64,000 nt of DNA from Runella sp. MFBS21. Lineage in GTDB: Bacteria; Bacteroidota; Bacteroidia; Cytophagales; Spirosomataceae. The notes under the pieces were generated by a model. The model saw only the letters and a program-made list of their open reading frames with translations, ran no database searches and was not told where the DNA came from. Shown here one piece after another: positions 35,901 to 44,921 of the stretch. Location: NCBI RefSeq assembly GCF_029433105.1, contig NZ_JARNTW010000004.1:332977-396976 (forward strand), given 5' to 3'. The stretch's first letter is position 1. Each line of letters starts with the position of its first letter. The translations under genes were made by a program, and so were the position numbers.

Positions 35901-36076
35901 ATGTAGGCAATAGGAAGGCTCGTTTCGGGGTGATTTTCGAGCAAAATAACATTGGCCGACACATAAATAAGCATGGTGCCGAACCCCAAGAAAAAATGAT
36001 GTAAAAAAAACAGTCCGACGGTTTTGACTTCATCGGCTCTGATTCCTAAGGAACGATACAGTGGGTGAGGCAACAT
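32960..36076 (-). CDS. NTT-type carrier fused to HEAT repeats and cNMP domain
   Basis: 1,038 residues in three parts. Residues about 1-430 form roughly 11-12 membrane helices resembling the nucleotide transporter/ADP-ATP carrier (NTT) family (FFLHHFFLGFGTMLIYVSAN at the start; a later VVRRALFDPVFLVLFQPL segment is typical of that family). About 450-790 are alpha-helical HEAT-like repeats (LLTYPHDQVRLSALEAIDKL). About 905-1030 is a cyclic-nucleotide-binding domain (TIFQKGDLGTSMFVIYDGEV, FGELALLDAEPRSATV with the phosphate-binding Arg). Such fusions are known in a few phyla. The adenylate cyclase at 47.1 kb could supply its ligand. Substrate unknown. Confidence 0.88.
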   Translation of the reverse strand: MLPHPLYRSLGIRADEVKTVGLFFLHHFFLGFGTMLIYVSANVILLENHPETSLPIAYMASAAGMMLIGKLYTYFEHHLRLDKLVIRVLWSVIVLTAIILILVNVGHSIAAAVTIMVGYRAIYLLTNLEFWGVSAVVFDVRQSKRLFGVISAGDMPAKALGGMLAVLIHGHTELIVLLFLAFGFFWAAMYTAVLTFRSHHVSTGHGSEPLHRKHLPRLITQLFGGSELIFAMCLSLTAVAIMATGVEYAFFINVKYKLHSQADVMKYLGGVLAITYLLATFVKLVVSRQTIEHFGINRVLALLPIGGLGAALGLTVVFLGDFDQSIQLIAYCFVYLGFEVVRRALFDPVFLVLFQPLSTHQRLRGHTLAKGFYEPLGLGIGGLMLYLSHHLWQGSEWFLVEEIIVGAIFSLWFLYRTYRQYVSTLQDALSKRFVAVEDLAIPEEATHAILRNLKSTKPKEIVNAIEWLAHNRMHGVSSDKLQTSIGELLTYPHDQVRLSALEAIDKLGLVIKNSQLQQMALEDVSPAIRQTAARIVSKESEKNGIELLYKPDLMVRKGAILGLLKPNPNHKFALTALEAMRQNPNSSSQLAVLEIVKTLQLNSFQDFVKLSFEHSDEEVVDAAIHTAGVFPDTELIQKLIDFLAEKRHWRAASRSLALLEKESLPLLQKRVSSDADALTARRAVAACSQMKTPEAFGLLIELLQRPNVSVRTAALQALHHFDSFKKEEKLFKKLLHEELILAQRLLHAQIEPLEQDLKNSLTYEQDLIVQRIFGFLKQLYDPEAISSTQTSILHSSRERRANSLELLENIVPRQVYGSLYALLDNASDADKIRLIDAQMGSFTAKESIKNYILQQGSHVFTDWTIRLTLRGMPLDQLFNYPDLQLMSHSSSTATVSITERVMVLKNTDLFAETPENVLSSIAPIMREISYIEAETIFQKGDLGTSMFVIYDGEVGIYDGHVQLATFGRGDVFGELALLDAEPRSATVSALSDVHLFRIDQTDFYDLMDERGEVLKNIIKILCQRIRNQNTKLRTLASR

Positions 36077-36159
36077 AAAAGACTCTCTAGCCGAATACAG
36101 TCGGCGGGTTAAGTAAGCTAGTGTTTATGAAAAGACCGTTTAGCTTTTTCAGTTTTTGA

Positions 36160-36167
36160 CAAAAATA
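36160..36167 (-). promoter_or_regulatory. Putative -7 box of the NTT/HEAT/cNMP gene
   Basis: TATTTTTG on the minus strand, 83 bp before the ATG, with a TTG 18 nt upstream. Approximate Bacteroidota promoter. Confidence 0.4.
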
Positions 36168-36244
36168 CGGATATTGGAGAAAAAACAACGGTAAGTGAGG
36201 TGTATCGCCAACGATTCATCATAAATCCTTAATATTTTTCGGCT

Positions 36245-37633
36245 ATGAACTTTGTGTATCCTTTCTTGGTGGCGTTTTTTCTTCTGCCATTTGAGCAAAA
36301 ATTTCTGAGGCTCAAAGAAACTCTTCCACACTGGGATGAACGATTAAAATATGCTCGACTTATTGCATTTGGGTTGCTAGGTCTCCAAGTTGCTTTTAGT
36401 ATCAAATGGTTGGTTCCACCCATTTTTTTTGGATTATTGGCGATGGCGGCTGTACCAGCCTATTTGCTTCGCTATCACACTCCCAACGCCCGTTTGTTAC
36501 TTTGGATGATTGGCCCTTTTGGGATTGTATACTTGATTGATAATCTTTTCAAATATTGGACACCCAAATTTTACAAATCGCACGAAGAAATCTTTGACTC
36601 CGCTACAGGTATGGCGCTACTTTCGATGTTTGTGTTTGCATTGATGGCGCGCAACCAACAAAAAAGCTTTGATAAAGCCCTCAATGAAGAACGCCTCAAA
36701 AGAGAACAGGAAGAAGAGGCTAATCGTATTTTGGAAGCTAAAAAGCTAGATTTGGAGTCGCAGGTGGCTGAGCGAACGGCTGAAATTTTAAAACAAAAGG
36801 AAGAACTCCAACATGCCCTCGACAATCTGAAAGCGACCCAAGAACAGTTGATTCAATCAGAAAAACTGGCCTCTCTGGGCGAACTTACGGCGGGAATTGC
36901 CCACGAAATCCAGAATCCGTTGAATTTTGTTAACAATTTTTCTGATGTATCAGTTGAGTTGTTAGAAGAGCTAGAAGAAGAAAGAAAAAAAGACGCCACG
37001 GAGCGAGATAGTGAGCTGGAGGAAGAAATTTTAAATGATTTGATTCAAAATTTACAAAAAATCAACCATCATGGACGCCGAGCCGCAAGTATTGTATCGG
37101 GGATGCTGCAACATTCGAGAGCAAGTACGGGCAAAAAAGAAATCATAGATATCAATGCTTTGGCAGACGAATATATGCGGCTTAGTTATCATGGATTAAG
37201 AGCGAAGGACAAGTCTTTCAACGCCAACATGGTCACGGAGTTTGATGCTACCCTGCCAAAACTAGAAGTAATCCCGCAAGATTTGGGACGTGTTTTCTTG
37301 AATTTAATCAACAATGCTTTTTATGCAGTATATCAGCATTCGCTTCGGCCCGAGATAGCAGGTAGCGGCTATCAACCTACGGTGTGGGTCAAAACAAAAT
37401 GGACGGGTGAGGCCGCCGAAATTTGTATTGAAGACAATGGCATGGGTATACCTGACGAAGTAAAATCTAAAATTTTTCAACCTTTCTTTACAACCAAGCC
37501 TACCGGGCAAGGGACAGGCCTTGGGTTATCGCTGGCGTATGATATTGTTACGAAAGGTCATGGCGGTACTATTGAATTGGAAAGTGAGGAAGGAAAAGGT
37601 ACTAAATTTATTATTAATTTACCGATCAATTAG
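36245..37633 (+). CDS. Membrane sensor histidine kinase (tandem copy 1)
   Basis: 462 residues. About five membrane helices in residues 1-135 with no large extracellular domain, then a charged coiled coil (about 135-205), then HisKA and HATPase domains. H-box [17 protein letters not shown] with His220; N-box LINNAFYAVYQH; G-boxes DNGMGIPDEVK and [15 protein letters not shown]. First of three tandem paralogues whose kinase halves are nearly alike but whose sensors differ. No receiver domain is fused or adjacent. Divergent from the NTT/HEAT gene. Confidence 0.93.
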   Translation: MNFVYPFLVAFFLLPFEQKFLRLKETLPHWDERLKYARLIAFGLLGLQVAFSIKWLVPPIFFGLLAMAAVPAYLLRYHTPNARLLLWMIGPFGIVYLIDNLFKYWTPKFYKSHEEIFDSATGMALLSMFVFALMARNQQKSFDKALNEERLKREQEEEANRILEAKKLDLESQVAERTAEILKQKEELQHALDNLKATQEQLIQSEKLASLGELTAGIAHEIQNPLNFVNNFSDVSVELLEELEEERKKDATERDSELEEEILNDLIQNLQKINHHGRRAASIVSGMLQHSRASTGKKEIIDINALADEYMRLSYHGLRAKDKSFNANMVTEFDATLPKLEVIPQDLGRVFLNLINNAFYAVYQHSLRPEIAGSGYQPTVWVKTKWTGEAAEICIEDNGMGIPDEVKSKIFQPFFTTKPTGQGTGLGLSLAYDIVTKGHGGTIELESEEGKGTKFIINLPIN

Positions 37634-37651
37634 TTTTCAAAACCTTATTGC

Positions 37652-39856
37652 ATGAAGTATTTTATTTTACTTTTAGTGGTTTTGTGCAGCTTTGGTGGCT
37701 GGGCACAAAAAAAGTTAGAACCATTGGATGAATCAGAGCAATCCGGTACCACTTTAGCAAAACATTGGAAGTGGCACCGTGGCGACAATCCTGCTTGGGC
37801 AAACCCCACCTTGGTTGATTCTACTTGGGAGGCTTTTTCGCCTACCACATCTATTCACAAATTGCTCTCACTTAGAGAGGCCCAAATCGCCTGGTTTAGG
37901 CGTCCTATCAAGATTACGCAGGCGCTGGTTAATAAGCCTTTAGCGCTGAGTATCGATCAAGTAGGAGCGTCGGAGATTTATATAGATGGCAAACTCCTGA
38001 AAAAGCTAGGAGTAGTCAGTATCGACTCCAAAAAAGAAGTGACACATTCGGTAGAGAGATTTATCCCTTTTAGCCTGCCCGATACCAATCTTCACGTGAT
38101 TGCGGTGAGGTTTTCTTACACCAAATCTAACTTCTACTATCCTGGTACCAATCAAGATACGTTCGAGCTTAAGTTTGACCAAGTAAGCAATATTGGGGAT
38201 ATTGTGTACAACAGTGGTATACGTAAGTCAGAGATATTTTATTTGGCGATGGGGATTTTCTTGGTGTTTGCCGTTCTCCATTTTTCTTTTTACGCCTCTA
38301 ATCGTGCCCGCAAGGTAAGCCTTAGCTTGGGTTTTACGATGTTGACTTTTGCCCTGGCGTTTTTGCTGGAGAATCTCGAACATCATCAATCAAACTCCTC
38401 TTTAAGACAAGTTTATCAACTTGTGGAGTTGATAGCATTCTATGCTGGATTTATACTGATTAATACATCGCTTTATTTGTACCTAAGCCAGCCTTTTAGG
38501 GTATTTTTCTATCTTCAACTAGGGCTCATAGTAGGGAGTGTGATATGCTTAATATTTGGTTATGGGATGCCGATTGCCGTGGAAGTATGGCTTGCCCCTT
38601 TACTGATTTTTGTGGATTTTATAAGGGTTAGTATCCTAGCCGACAGGCGTAGAGATCCCAATGCAAAAGTACCTATTTATTCACTAATAATAGGGGCTGC
38701 CTTTTTTGCATTGGCTATTATGATTGTGATAGCTGGTAGCATGATGGTCGATAATTATAACTACACCAAAAGCTCAGGTTTTCAAATGATAATGATCATA
38801 GCAATCGTACTTTGGGTACTCATGTTTTTTAGTATTCCAGTCGGGTTGTCATTTTCATTGGTAAAGGAGTACTCTCGCACACATCAAGCACTACGCAAAA
38901 AACTTCAAGAAGTAGAAAAACTCTCCGCCCAAAACCTTGCTCATGAGCAAGAAAAACAGCAAATGTTAGCGGCTCAAAACGAAATACTTGAACGACAAGT
39001 AGCAGAGCGTACCGCCGAACTACATGAGTCGTTGGAAGAGCTAAAAGCGGCGCAGGCACAATTGATACAGTCAGAAAAATTGGCTTCTTTGGGTGAACTG
39101 ACAGCGGGGATTGCGCACGAAATTCAGAATCCTTTGAATTTTGTTAATAACTTCTCTGAGCTTAGTATAGAGCTGCTAGATGAGTTGCAGGAAGAAAAAC
39201 GTAGAAGCACCCTTGCTATAGAAGAAGATTCTCTGGAAGAAGAAATTTTTGGTGACTTGGTGCAAAATTTGAGTAAAATCAGTCATCACGGCAAACGGGC
39301 AAGTAGTATTGTCAAAGGAATGCTCGAACACTCTCGGAATCATTCTGGCACCAAAGAAATGACCGATTTGAACAACTTGACTGATGAATATCTTCGACTG
39401 GCTTATCATGGAATGAGAGCCAAAGACAAAGCTTTTAATGCTGACTTTAAAGCTAATTTAGACCCTTTGATTCCCAAAATAGAAGTAGTAGGGCAAGATA
39501 TAGGGCGGGTGATATTGAATCTAACCAACAACGCTTTTTATGCTGTACATCAGAAAGCCCTGCAAAATTTGCCTTCTTATAAGCCATTGGTTCAAGTATC
39601 TACGCAGCTGGTGAGAGATTCGGACGAAGAGCAGTGGATAGAAGTTCGGGTCAAAGACAACGGGACGGGAATTCCTGACGCCGTAAAGAGTAAAATCTTC
39701 CAGCCATTCTTCACCACCAAACCTACCGGCCAAGGCACCGGGCTGGGCTTGAGCCTTGCCTATGATATTATAACCAAAGGGCATGGGGGAGAAATGACGG
39801 TAGAATCTCAAGCAGGAGAAGGTACTGAATTTATCTTTAGGTTACCAGTATCATAA
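37652..39856 (+). CDS. 7TM sensor histidine kinase (tandem copy 2)
   Basis: 734 residues. Signal peptide ([18 protein letters not shown]), an extracellular beta-sandwich resembling galactose-binding jelly rolls ([28 protein letters not shown]; about residues 25-185), seven membrane helices (about 195-420, 7TMR-DISM type), a coiled coil, then the kinase. His489 in [50 protein letters not shown]. It begins 18 bp after copy 1 and is followed 32 bp later by copy 3, so the three are probably one operon. Extracellular ligand unknown; the fold suggests a sugar or other small molecule. Confidence 0.94.
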   Translation: MKYFILLLVVLCSFGGWAQKKLEPLDESEQSGTTLAKHWKWHRGDNPAWANPTLVDSTWEAFSPTTSIHKLLSLREAQIAWFRRPIKITQALVNKPLALSIDQVGASEIYIDGKLLKKLGVVSIDSKKEVTHSVERFIPFSLPDTNLHVIAVRFSYTKSNFYYPGTNQDTFELKFDQVSNIGDIVYNSGIRKSEIFYLAMGIFLVFAVLHFSFYASNRARKVSLSLGFTMLTFALAFLLENLEHHQSNSSLRQVYQLVELIAFYAGFILINTSLYLYLSQPFRVFFYLQLGLIVGSVICLIFGYGMPIAVEVWLAPLLIFVDFIRVSILADRRRDPNAKVPIYSLIIGAAFFALAIMIVIAGSMMVDNYNYTKSSGFQMIMIIAIVLWVLMFFSIPVGLSFSLVKEYSRTHQALRKKLQEVEKLSAQNLAHEQEKQQMLAAQNEILERQVAERTAELHESLEELKAAQAQLIQSEKLASLGELTAGIAHEIQNPLNFVNNFSELSIELLDELQEEKRRSTLAIEEDSLEEEIFGDLVQNLSKISHHGKRASSIVKGMLEHSRNHSGTKEMTDLNNLTDEYLRLAYHGMRAKDKAFNADFKANLDPLIPKIEVVGQDIGRVILNLTNNAFYAVHQKALQNLPSYKPLVQVSTQLVRDSDEEQWIEVRVKDNGTGIPDAVKSKIFQPFFTTKPTGQGTGLGLSLAYDIITKGHGGEMTVESQAGEGTEFIFRLPVS

Positions 39857-39888
39857 TGGACTAAAATACGCGAAAACAGCCTTCTACA

Positions 39889-42078
39889 ATGAAAAAATAC
39901 GGTCTATTCATCGTTTTGCTTTTGTACGTCAGTCAGGTTTTGGGGCAGAGTATTATTAGTATTGACTCTATTCCATTGAAAGGATTAGTCCTTGAAAAAA
40001 ACTGGCGATGGAGCGCAGGCGATAGTCCCGAATGGGCCAATCCCGAATTTGACGATAGCGCATGGAAAGAAGTGAATCCTACCCAAGACCTAGCCAATAT
40101 TCCTAATCTTACTACCAAGGGAATAGGATGGTTTAGGGCTACTTTGGAGTTTTCGCCAGTGGTAGCGCAGCAGCTCAGTACCTTACAAATCAGTCAAAGC
40201 GTAGCTTCGGAGATATACATAAATGGACTTTTGGCGCGTAAAATCGGTGTGGTCAGCACTAATCCAGAGCAAGTGAAAGCAGTCAATTTGTTTAACCACT
40301 ACAACATTGGCTTGCCTTATTCTGTAAGTTATCCTTATGTTCAGATTTCAATTCGGGTGGCTTACGAACAAAACCCCTTTTACAATCGCGTAGGTTTCAA
40401 CCAAAGCCACTGTTTTAAAGCTACCGTCGTTGCTACCGAACATGCCAGTACCATTAGCCGAGCCATACGTCAGCAGACTTATTACGGGTGGTTTCAAGTA
40501 GGGGTGTTTTTTATTCTTACCTTTCTGCATTTGTCGTTTTTCTCGCTTTATCGCACGCAGCGTGCCAATCTCTATTTTTCACTGACTACCTTGTGGTTGG
40601 GAATTGCGTTTTTGTGTATACCGCTTACGTTAGATTATTTCGAAAACTTGACGGAGTATTTTCTGGCCGAATTTGTGCAGACAATTGCATTCCCTATTGC
40701 GTACTTGTTTTTGATACGGGCTATATATGAAATCTATCATCAACCTACGGGAGTACTTTATTGGATGATAGTGGTGTTCGGTATATTGGTTGTTATTTCA
40801 CTCTTCACCCCCTATTCGTTAGGATCGGTATGGGCTGAGCTAGGTACCGAACTCCTCATGACTGCCGAAGTAATCAGAGTCACGGCTTTGGCTTTGCGGC
40901 GGCATTTGCCAGGCGCAAGGCTTATCATGATTGGGATGGGGGTGTCTTTGGTAATGTTTCTGTTTTTTTACGTAGATATTTTGCTCAAAAACTATGGGTT
41001 TAGCCCCATTATTGAGAGTGGATTGGGGGGCGTAATTACTTATCAAATTGCGGTATTGTGTGTGCCTTTGTCGATTTCGCTGTATTTGGCGATTAGTTTT
41101 TCTAAAACCAATAAAGAACTCATCGAAAAACTCCAAGAAAACAATGAACTCAGTAAGCAAAACCTGCGGCAAGAGCAAGAAAAACAACAGCTTTTGGCAG
41201 CTCAAAACGAAACTTTAGAGCGCCAAGTAAAAGAGCGAACGGCGCAGCTGGAGCAATCTTTAGAAGAACTAAAAGCGACTCAAAATCAGCTCATTCAGAA
41301 AGAAAAAATGGCAAGTTTAGGGGAGCTTACGGCTGGGATTGCGCACGAAATCCAGAATCCACTCAATTTTGTGAATAATTTCTCGGAGGTAAGCATGGAA
41401 CTCGCCCAAGAACTCGCCGAGGAACTCGACCGCGACCCCATAGACAAAGAATTGCTGAAAGAATTGGCGGGTGATTTGACCCAAAACCAACAAAAAATTA
41501 ACCATCACGGAAAGCGTGCGAGTAGTATCGTGAAAGGAATGTTGGAGCACTCGCGCAACAATACCGGAGAGATGCAGCTTACAGACCTCAACGCGCTCGC
41601 CGACGAGTACCTCCGCCTGAGCTATCATGGACTACGAGCCAAAGACAAAACCTTCAATGCAGATTTTAAGGGGGAGTTTGACGAGAAGCTACCCAAATTG
41701 AAAGTCATGCCACAAGAACTTGGGCGAGTACTACTGAATCTTCTCAACAATGCCTTCTATGCTGTTCATGAAAAAGAACGCCTAAGAATCCCTAATTATC
41801 AGCCTTTAGTGACAGTTTCGACGCATTATCGAGAAGATGATAAGCAGGGAGCTTGGGCCGAAATCAGAGTCAAAGACAACGGAACTGGGATTCCTGAAGC
41901 AATAAGAACGAAGATTTTTCAACCCTTTTTTACCACTAAACCCACTGGCGAAGGTACGGGGTTGGGACTATCTTTGAGTTATGATATTGTTACAAAAGGT
42001 CATGCTGGAACCTTCGTGATAGAAAGTGAAGAAGGAGAAGGCACCGAATTTTTTATTTCATTGCCTTATCGTGGATAA
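39889..42078 (+). CDS. 7TM sensor histidine kinase (tandem copy 3)
   Basis: 729 residues, same architecture as copy 2: signal peptide (about 1-19), jelly-roll domain (WRWSAGDSPEWANPEFDDSA, ASEIYINGLLARKIG), seven helices, coiled coil with the shared QEQEKQQLLAAQNETLERQV, and kinase with His486 ([18 protein letters not shown]), [23 protein letters not shown] and [15 protein letters not shown]. The sensor halves of copies 2 and 3 are related but well diverged. The kinase halves are more conserved, suggesting shared downstream partners. No response regulator is present within several kb. Confidence 0.94.
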   Translation: MKKYGLFIVLLLYVSQVLGQSIISIDSIPLKGLVLEKNWRWSAGDSPEWANPEFDDSAWKEVNPTQDLANIPNLTTKGIGWFRATLEFSPVVAQQLSTLQISQSVASEIYINGLLARKIGVVSTNPEQVKAVNLFNHYNIGLPYSVSYPYVQISIRVAYEQNPFYNRVGFNQSHCFKATVVATEHASTISRAIRQQTYYGWFQVGVFFILTFLHLSFFSLYRTQRANLYFSLTTLWLGIAFLCIPLTLDYFENLTEYFLAEFVQTIAFPIAYLFLIRAIYEIYHQPTGVLYWMIVVFGILVVISLFTPYSLGSVWAELGTELLMTAEVIRVTALALRRHLPGARLIMIGMGVSLVMFLFFYVDILLKNYGFSPIIESGLGGVITYQIAVLCVPLSISLYLAISFSKTNKELIEKLQENNELSKQNLRQEQEKQQLLAAQNETLERQVKERTAQLEQSLEELKATQNQLIQKEKMASLGELTAGIAHEIQNPLNFVNNFSEVSMELAQELAEELDRDPIDKELLKELAGDLTQNQQKINHHGKRASSIVKGMLEHSRNNTGEMQLTDLNALADEYLRLSYHGLRAKDKTFNADFKGEFDEKLPKLKVMPQELGRVLLNLLNNAFYAVHEKERLRIPNYQPLVTVSTHYREDDKQGAWAEIRVKDNGTGIPEAIRTKIFQPFFTTKPTGEGTGLGLSLSYDIVTKGHAGTFVIESEEGEGTEFFISLPYRG

Positions 42079-42203
42079 AAATTTAAGAATAGTAATAATC
42101 TAGCAATAAATAAGTGCGTTTCTGAAGCCTTAATAGTGATTTTTAGTAATTTATTGTAGATTTACTACGACTAAACCAGAATCCCTACTAATCTCAATTT
42201 GTT

Positions 42204-43457
42204 ATGTTATTACTCTTCTTGGCATTGTTGGTGGGGGCATCAATAATTTTTGCCATATGGTATTATTTCATACTTAAAAAGGCTACTTCTAAAGCCGTTT
42301 TGATTGCCCAAGCCCCACCCCAAAGTTGGTCTGACGAATTCTTGGAAAATAAACGCCTACATACTGATCTTGTTGCTGACGAAGTGGTCAAGAGTATCAT
42401 GAAGCAAGGGGAGAAAAATCATGTCAACAGGTTGTTTGGGATGATTGTGAACGATAATGATACGCTTCCTGAGGAGCTTCCACACCAACTCAAAAAATAC
42501 TTTGAAGATACGGCTCAACTTCCTCCTTGGGCTGATGAAGATATGATCAAACTCGGACAGCAAATTTATATTCGTCATGGAGTTTTGATTAGTTTGTTGT
42601 TGTCATTTAAGTCTCTTCCAGAATGTTATGCTTGTGCCAAGGGTGCAATGGTTCTTTTTCATACGGCTCGTCTCAATGAGCAGCATGGCTCAATGGATAC
42701 TTACTCACGCCGGATTGCCGAAACTGCCCAATTTGTCTTGTATGCCATGTCGCCAGGGGGCTTATCGCCTGAGGGACGGGGCATGCGAGCTATTCAAAAA
42801 GTAAGATTGATTCATGCCGTCATTCGATTTTATTTACATCAAAAAGATTGGGACGTGGCTCAGTTTGGAGAGCCTATCAACCAAGAAGATATGGCGGGGA
42901 CATTGATGTCATTTTCGGCTCTTGTCCTAGAAGGGCTTGAACTGATAAACGTCGAACTGACTACTACAGAAAAAGAGGCATACATTCATTGCTGGCGAGT
43001 GATTGGGCATTTGATGGGTCTTGATGATGATTTGATTCCTATCAATGCTGCCGATGCATTGGCGCTCGGTCATCGGATTTTAGATCGCCAGATTGCTCCT
43101 AGCGAGCAAGGGAGATCTTTGATGGAGGCTTTGTTGAGATTTCAGGAAAAAACATCACCTGTAGCGATAGACGCTGATACTACCCAACAAATGATGCGAT
43201 TTATGATGGGGGATAAAATTGCAGATATGTTAGGAGTACCTCCCGCAGATAAACAATCAGTGGAGCAGCTAGCCAATAAGGTCCGTTTTTTTGTGGATGT
43301 AGAAGAGGTATTAGATCGTACTATACTGTTAGCGATATTGGTTCAAGCTGTCAGTAAAATCATGCTTCAACGAATGATAGACTTGATGGATAAAAACCAA
43401 ATTATCAATTTTTATATTCCAGAATCTTTGCAGCGAGATTGGGGAGTTTCTGCTTAA
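42204..43457 (+). CDS. MpaB/rubber-oxygenase family protein (DUF2236)
   Basis: 417 residues with an N-terminal membrane anchor (about 3-24). The rest is the mostly helical Lcp/MpaB catalytic domain: ADEDMIKLGQQIYIRHGVLI, AETAQFVLYAMSPGG, the core KVRLIHAVIRFYLHQ (His ligand region) and EPINQEDMAGTLMSFSALVL, then CWRVIGHLMGLDDDLIP. Characterised relatives bind haem and cleave isoprenoid double bonds: Lcp acts on rubber, and fungal MpaB on the farnesyl chain of a mycophenolic-acid precursor. Substrate here unknown. It lies 0.8 kb from a terpene-cyclase-like gene, with an HD gene on the other strand between them. Confidence 0.87.
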   Translation: MLLLFLALLVGASIIFAIWYYFILKKATSKAVLIAQAPPQSWSDEFLENKRLHTDLVADEVVKSIMKQGEKNHVNRLFGMIVNDNDTLPEELPHQLKKYFEDTAQLPPWADEDMIKLGQQIYIRHGVLISLLLSFKSLPECYACAKGAMVLFHTARLNEQHGSMDTYSRRIAETAQFVLYAMSPGGLSPEGRGMRAIQKVRLIHAVIRFYLHQKDWDVAQFGEPINQEDMAGTLMSFSALVLEGLELINVELTTTEKEAYIHCWRVIGHLMGLDDDLIPINAADALALGHRILDRQIAPSEQGRSLMEALLRFQEKTSPVAIDADTTQQMMRFMMGDKIADMLGVPPADKQSVEQLANKVRFFVDVEEVLDRTILLAILVQAVSKIMLQRMIDLMDKNQIINFYIPESLQRDWGVSA

Positions 43458-43522
43458 ACAAATGCGCTAATTTGTAAACGAGCACAGTTGTTTAAGCTTG
43501 CTAAAAGTAAGAGTGAATGTGG

Positions 43523-44110
43523 CTAATAATGTTTAGTAATTTCACATAACTCGTCAAGATATTGTTGCTTTTTGGCTTTACGCCAATATTGAGCAGATGC
43601 AGTCCAGTACTGGTGAGACGACAAAAACTTGACCTGAATTTGGTTCCAAGTTTCGATGTTTGGTACCATCTCTCTTTCTCGAAGCTCTTCGTAAAGACTA
43701 TGAGCGATAGGCCAAAAATCATCCCGGCCCAGATAGTCAAGGTCAGCATCTGCGATGATTTGTTCGAGATGAGTTAAGGGCGTCTGAGGAATTTTGGTAG
43801 CCATAATCATCCCACAAATTTTTTCGATTTGTGGATTTGAATAACCAAATGAAGGCAAGGTGAGATTGGCGATTCGGCAGCTTTCCTCTTCATGACCTCT
43901 ATAAGTAGTAATAAAACCTAAGTCATGATAAAAAGCAGCAGTTTTGAGCAAAATAAGTGGCTCTTCTTCTTCAATACCTTCGGACGAAGCAATCTTCAAA
44001 ACCGCTTCAGCTACATCAATAGTGTGGTGATACCCATGATAGGTAAGTGTAGGAGAGAGGTTTTTTTTTAGTTTTTCGAGTATGTAATTTTCGACAGCTA
44101 GAATATCCAT
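43523..44110 (-). CDS. HD-domain metal-dependent phosphohydrolase
   Basis: 195 residues, all helical. HD-superfamily residues: YHGYHHTIDV (His28/29), AAFYHDLGF (His62-Asp63), GHEEES and IIADADLDYLG (Asp near 140). Relatives include nucleotide phosphohydrolases and c-di-nucleotide or pyrophosphate hydrolases; the substrate cannot be told. It is convergent with the MpaB-like gene and divergent from the terpene-cyclase-like gene, sharing their intergenic region. Confidence 0.9.
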   Translation of the reverse strand: MDILAVENYILEKLKKNLSPTLTYHGYHHTIDVAEAVLKIASSEGIEEEEPLILLKTAAFYHDLGFITTYRGHEEESCRIANLTLPSFGYSNPQIEKICGMIMATKIPQTPLTHLEQIIADADLDYLGRDDFWPIAHSLYEELREREMVPNIETWNQIQVKFLSSHQYWTASAQYWRKAKKQQYLDELCEITKHY

Positions 44111-44234
44111 TTGGATAGATTAATTATGGTACAAATTTTAAGAAAAATTTGATATTACCAATCATAGTTTCAAAGTTGGCAATCAGAGGAGCACTGCAAC
44201 TAATCAAACGCACTTATGACCTAAACCTATACAG

Positions 44235-44921
44235 ATGAATACCATCAATTATTTTTTGGAACATGTACTCCACATCAATTTAGGGGATTATCCGCCTATT
44301 CAAGTTTTTTTTCTCACATTGGGTACCTTTTTTTGGATAGTTGTTTATAGAGATACCATCCTAAACATGAGACGGTATAAACTCGTTGAGATTCCCATGA
44401 TTGTGGCTGCGTTGGATCTTTCTTGGGAGTTTTGTTGGGGGTTTTTACTCGAAAATGACTACGCTCCCTTTTTTAAATGGGCTTGTATAGTTTGGTTTTT
44501 TATGGATGCCTACATCAATTACTATACTCTCAAACATGGCACCAAACTAGTCACTAATTCTTGGATTAAGAAAAATTATCTTCTGATTTATCTATTTATT
44601 CTGATTGGTGGGGGTTTTATTACTTATTTTATGAGATATACACACCAAGATGATGGTATCGGCGCTATTTCAGCTTTCTTTATCAACCTCGTCATCTCTA
44701 GTACCTATATTTATCAATTACTCACCTACCCTCACTACCGTTATCAAGAATTTAGTTATCGTATTGCATGGGCAAAGTTTCTCGGAACTGGGTTTATTGC
44801 GTTAGGTTGTGCCCTACATTACCCCGACAATCATTTTTTGCATACTATGTCGGGCATGGTTTTCATCATGGACATGGTGTATATTTATTTGTTTAAAACC
44901 TACGTCCCAGAAAATCAATGA
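44235..44921 (+). CDS. Seven-helix protein, candidate Pyr4/PaxB-type terpene cyclase
   Basis: 228 residues with seven predicted membrane helices (about 22-45, 50-71, 78-98, 114-133, 142-163, 176-196, 202-221). Length and topology match the membrane-bound terpene cyclases of fungal meroterpenoid pathways (Pyr4, PaxB) and their bacterial relatives. The two acidic residues known to be essential in Pyr4 (Glu63 and Asp218) have counterparts at the expected places: Glu65 in helix 2 (LDLSWEFCWGF) and Asp213 in helix 7 (FIMDMVYIY). A further Asp91 lies in helix 3 (FFMDAYINYY). The stop overlaps the following FAD oxidoreductase gene by 4 bp, so the two are translationally coupled. The family call rests on topology and motif position only; it could be another small 7TM family. 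Confidence 0.6.
   Translation: MNTINYFLEHVLHINLGDYPPIQVFFLTLGTFFWIVVYRDTILNMRRYKLVEIPMIVAALDLSWEFCWGFLLENDYAPFFKWACIVWFFMDAYINYYTLKHGTKLVTNSWIKKNYLLIYLFILIGGGFITYFMRYTHQDDGIGAISAFFINLVISSTYIYQLLTYPHYRYQEFSYRIAWAKFLGTGFIALGCALHYPDNHFLHTMSGMVFIMDMVYIYLFKTYVPENQ

Noticed and set aside
32960-36076. NTT-like gene as evidence of an intracellular parasite
   Set aside because: The rest of the window (sulfatases, many sensors, giant surface protein) fits a free-living bacterium, and the HEAT/cNMP fusion differs from parasite ATP/ADP translocases.
37652-42078. Tandem kinases 2 and 3 as an assembly duplication
   Set aside because: Their sensor halves are clearly diverged, so they are real paralogues.
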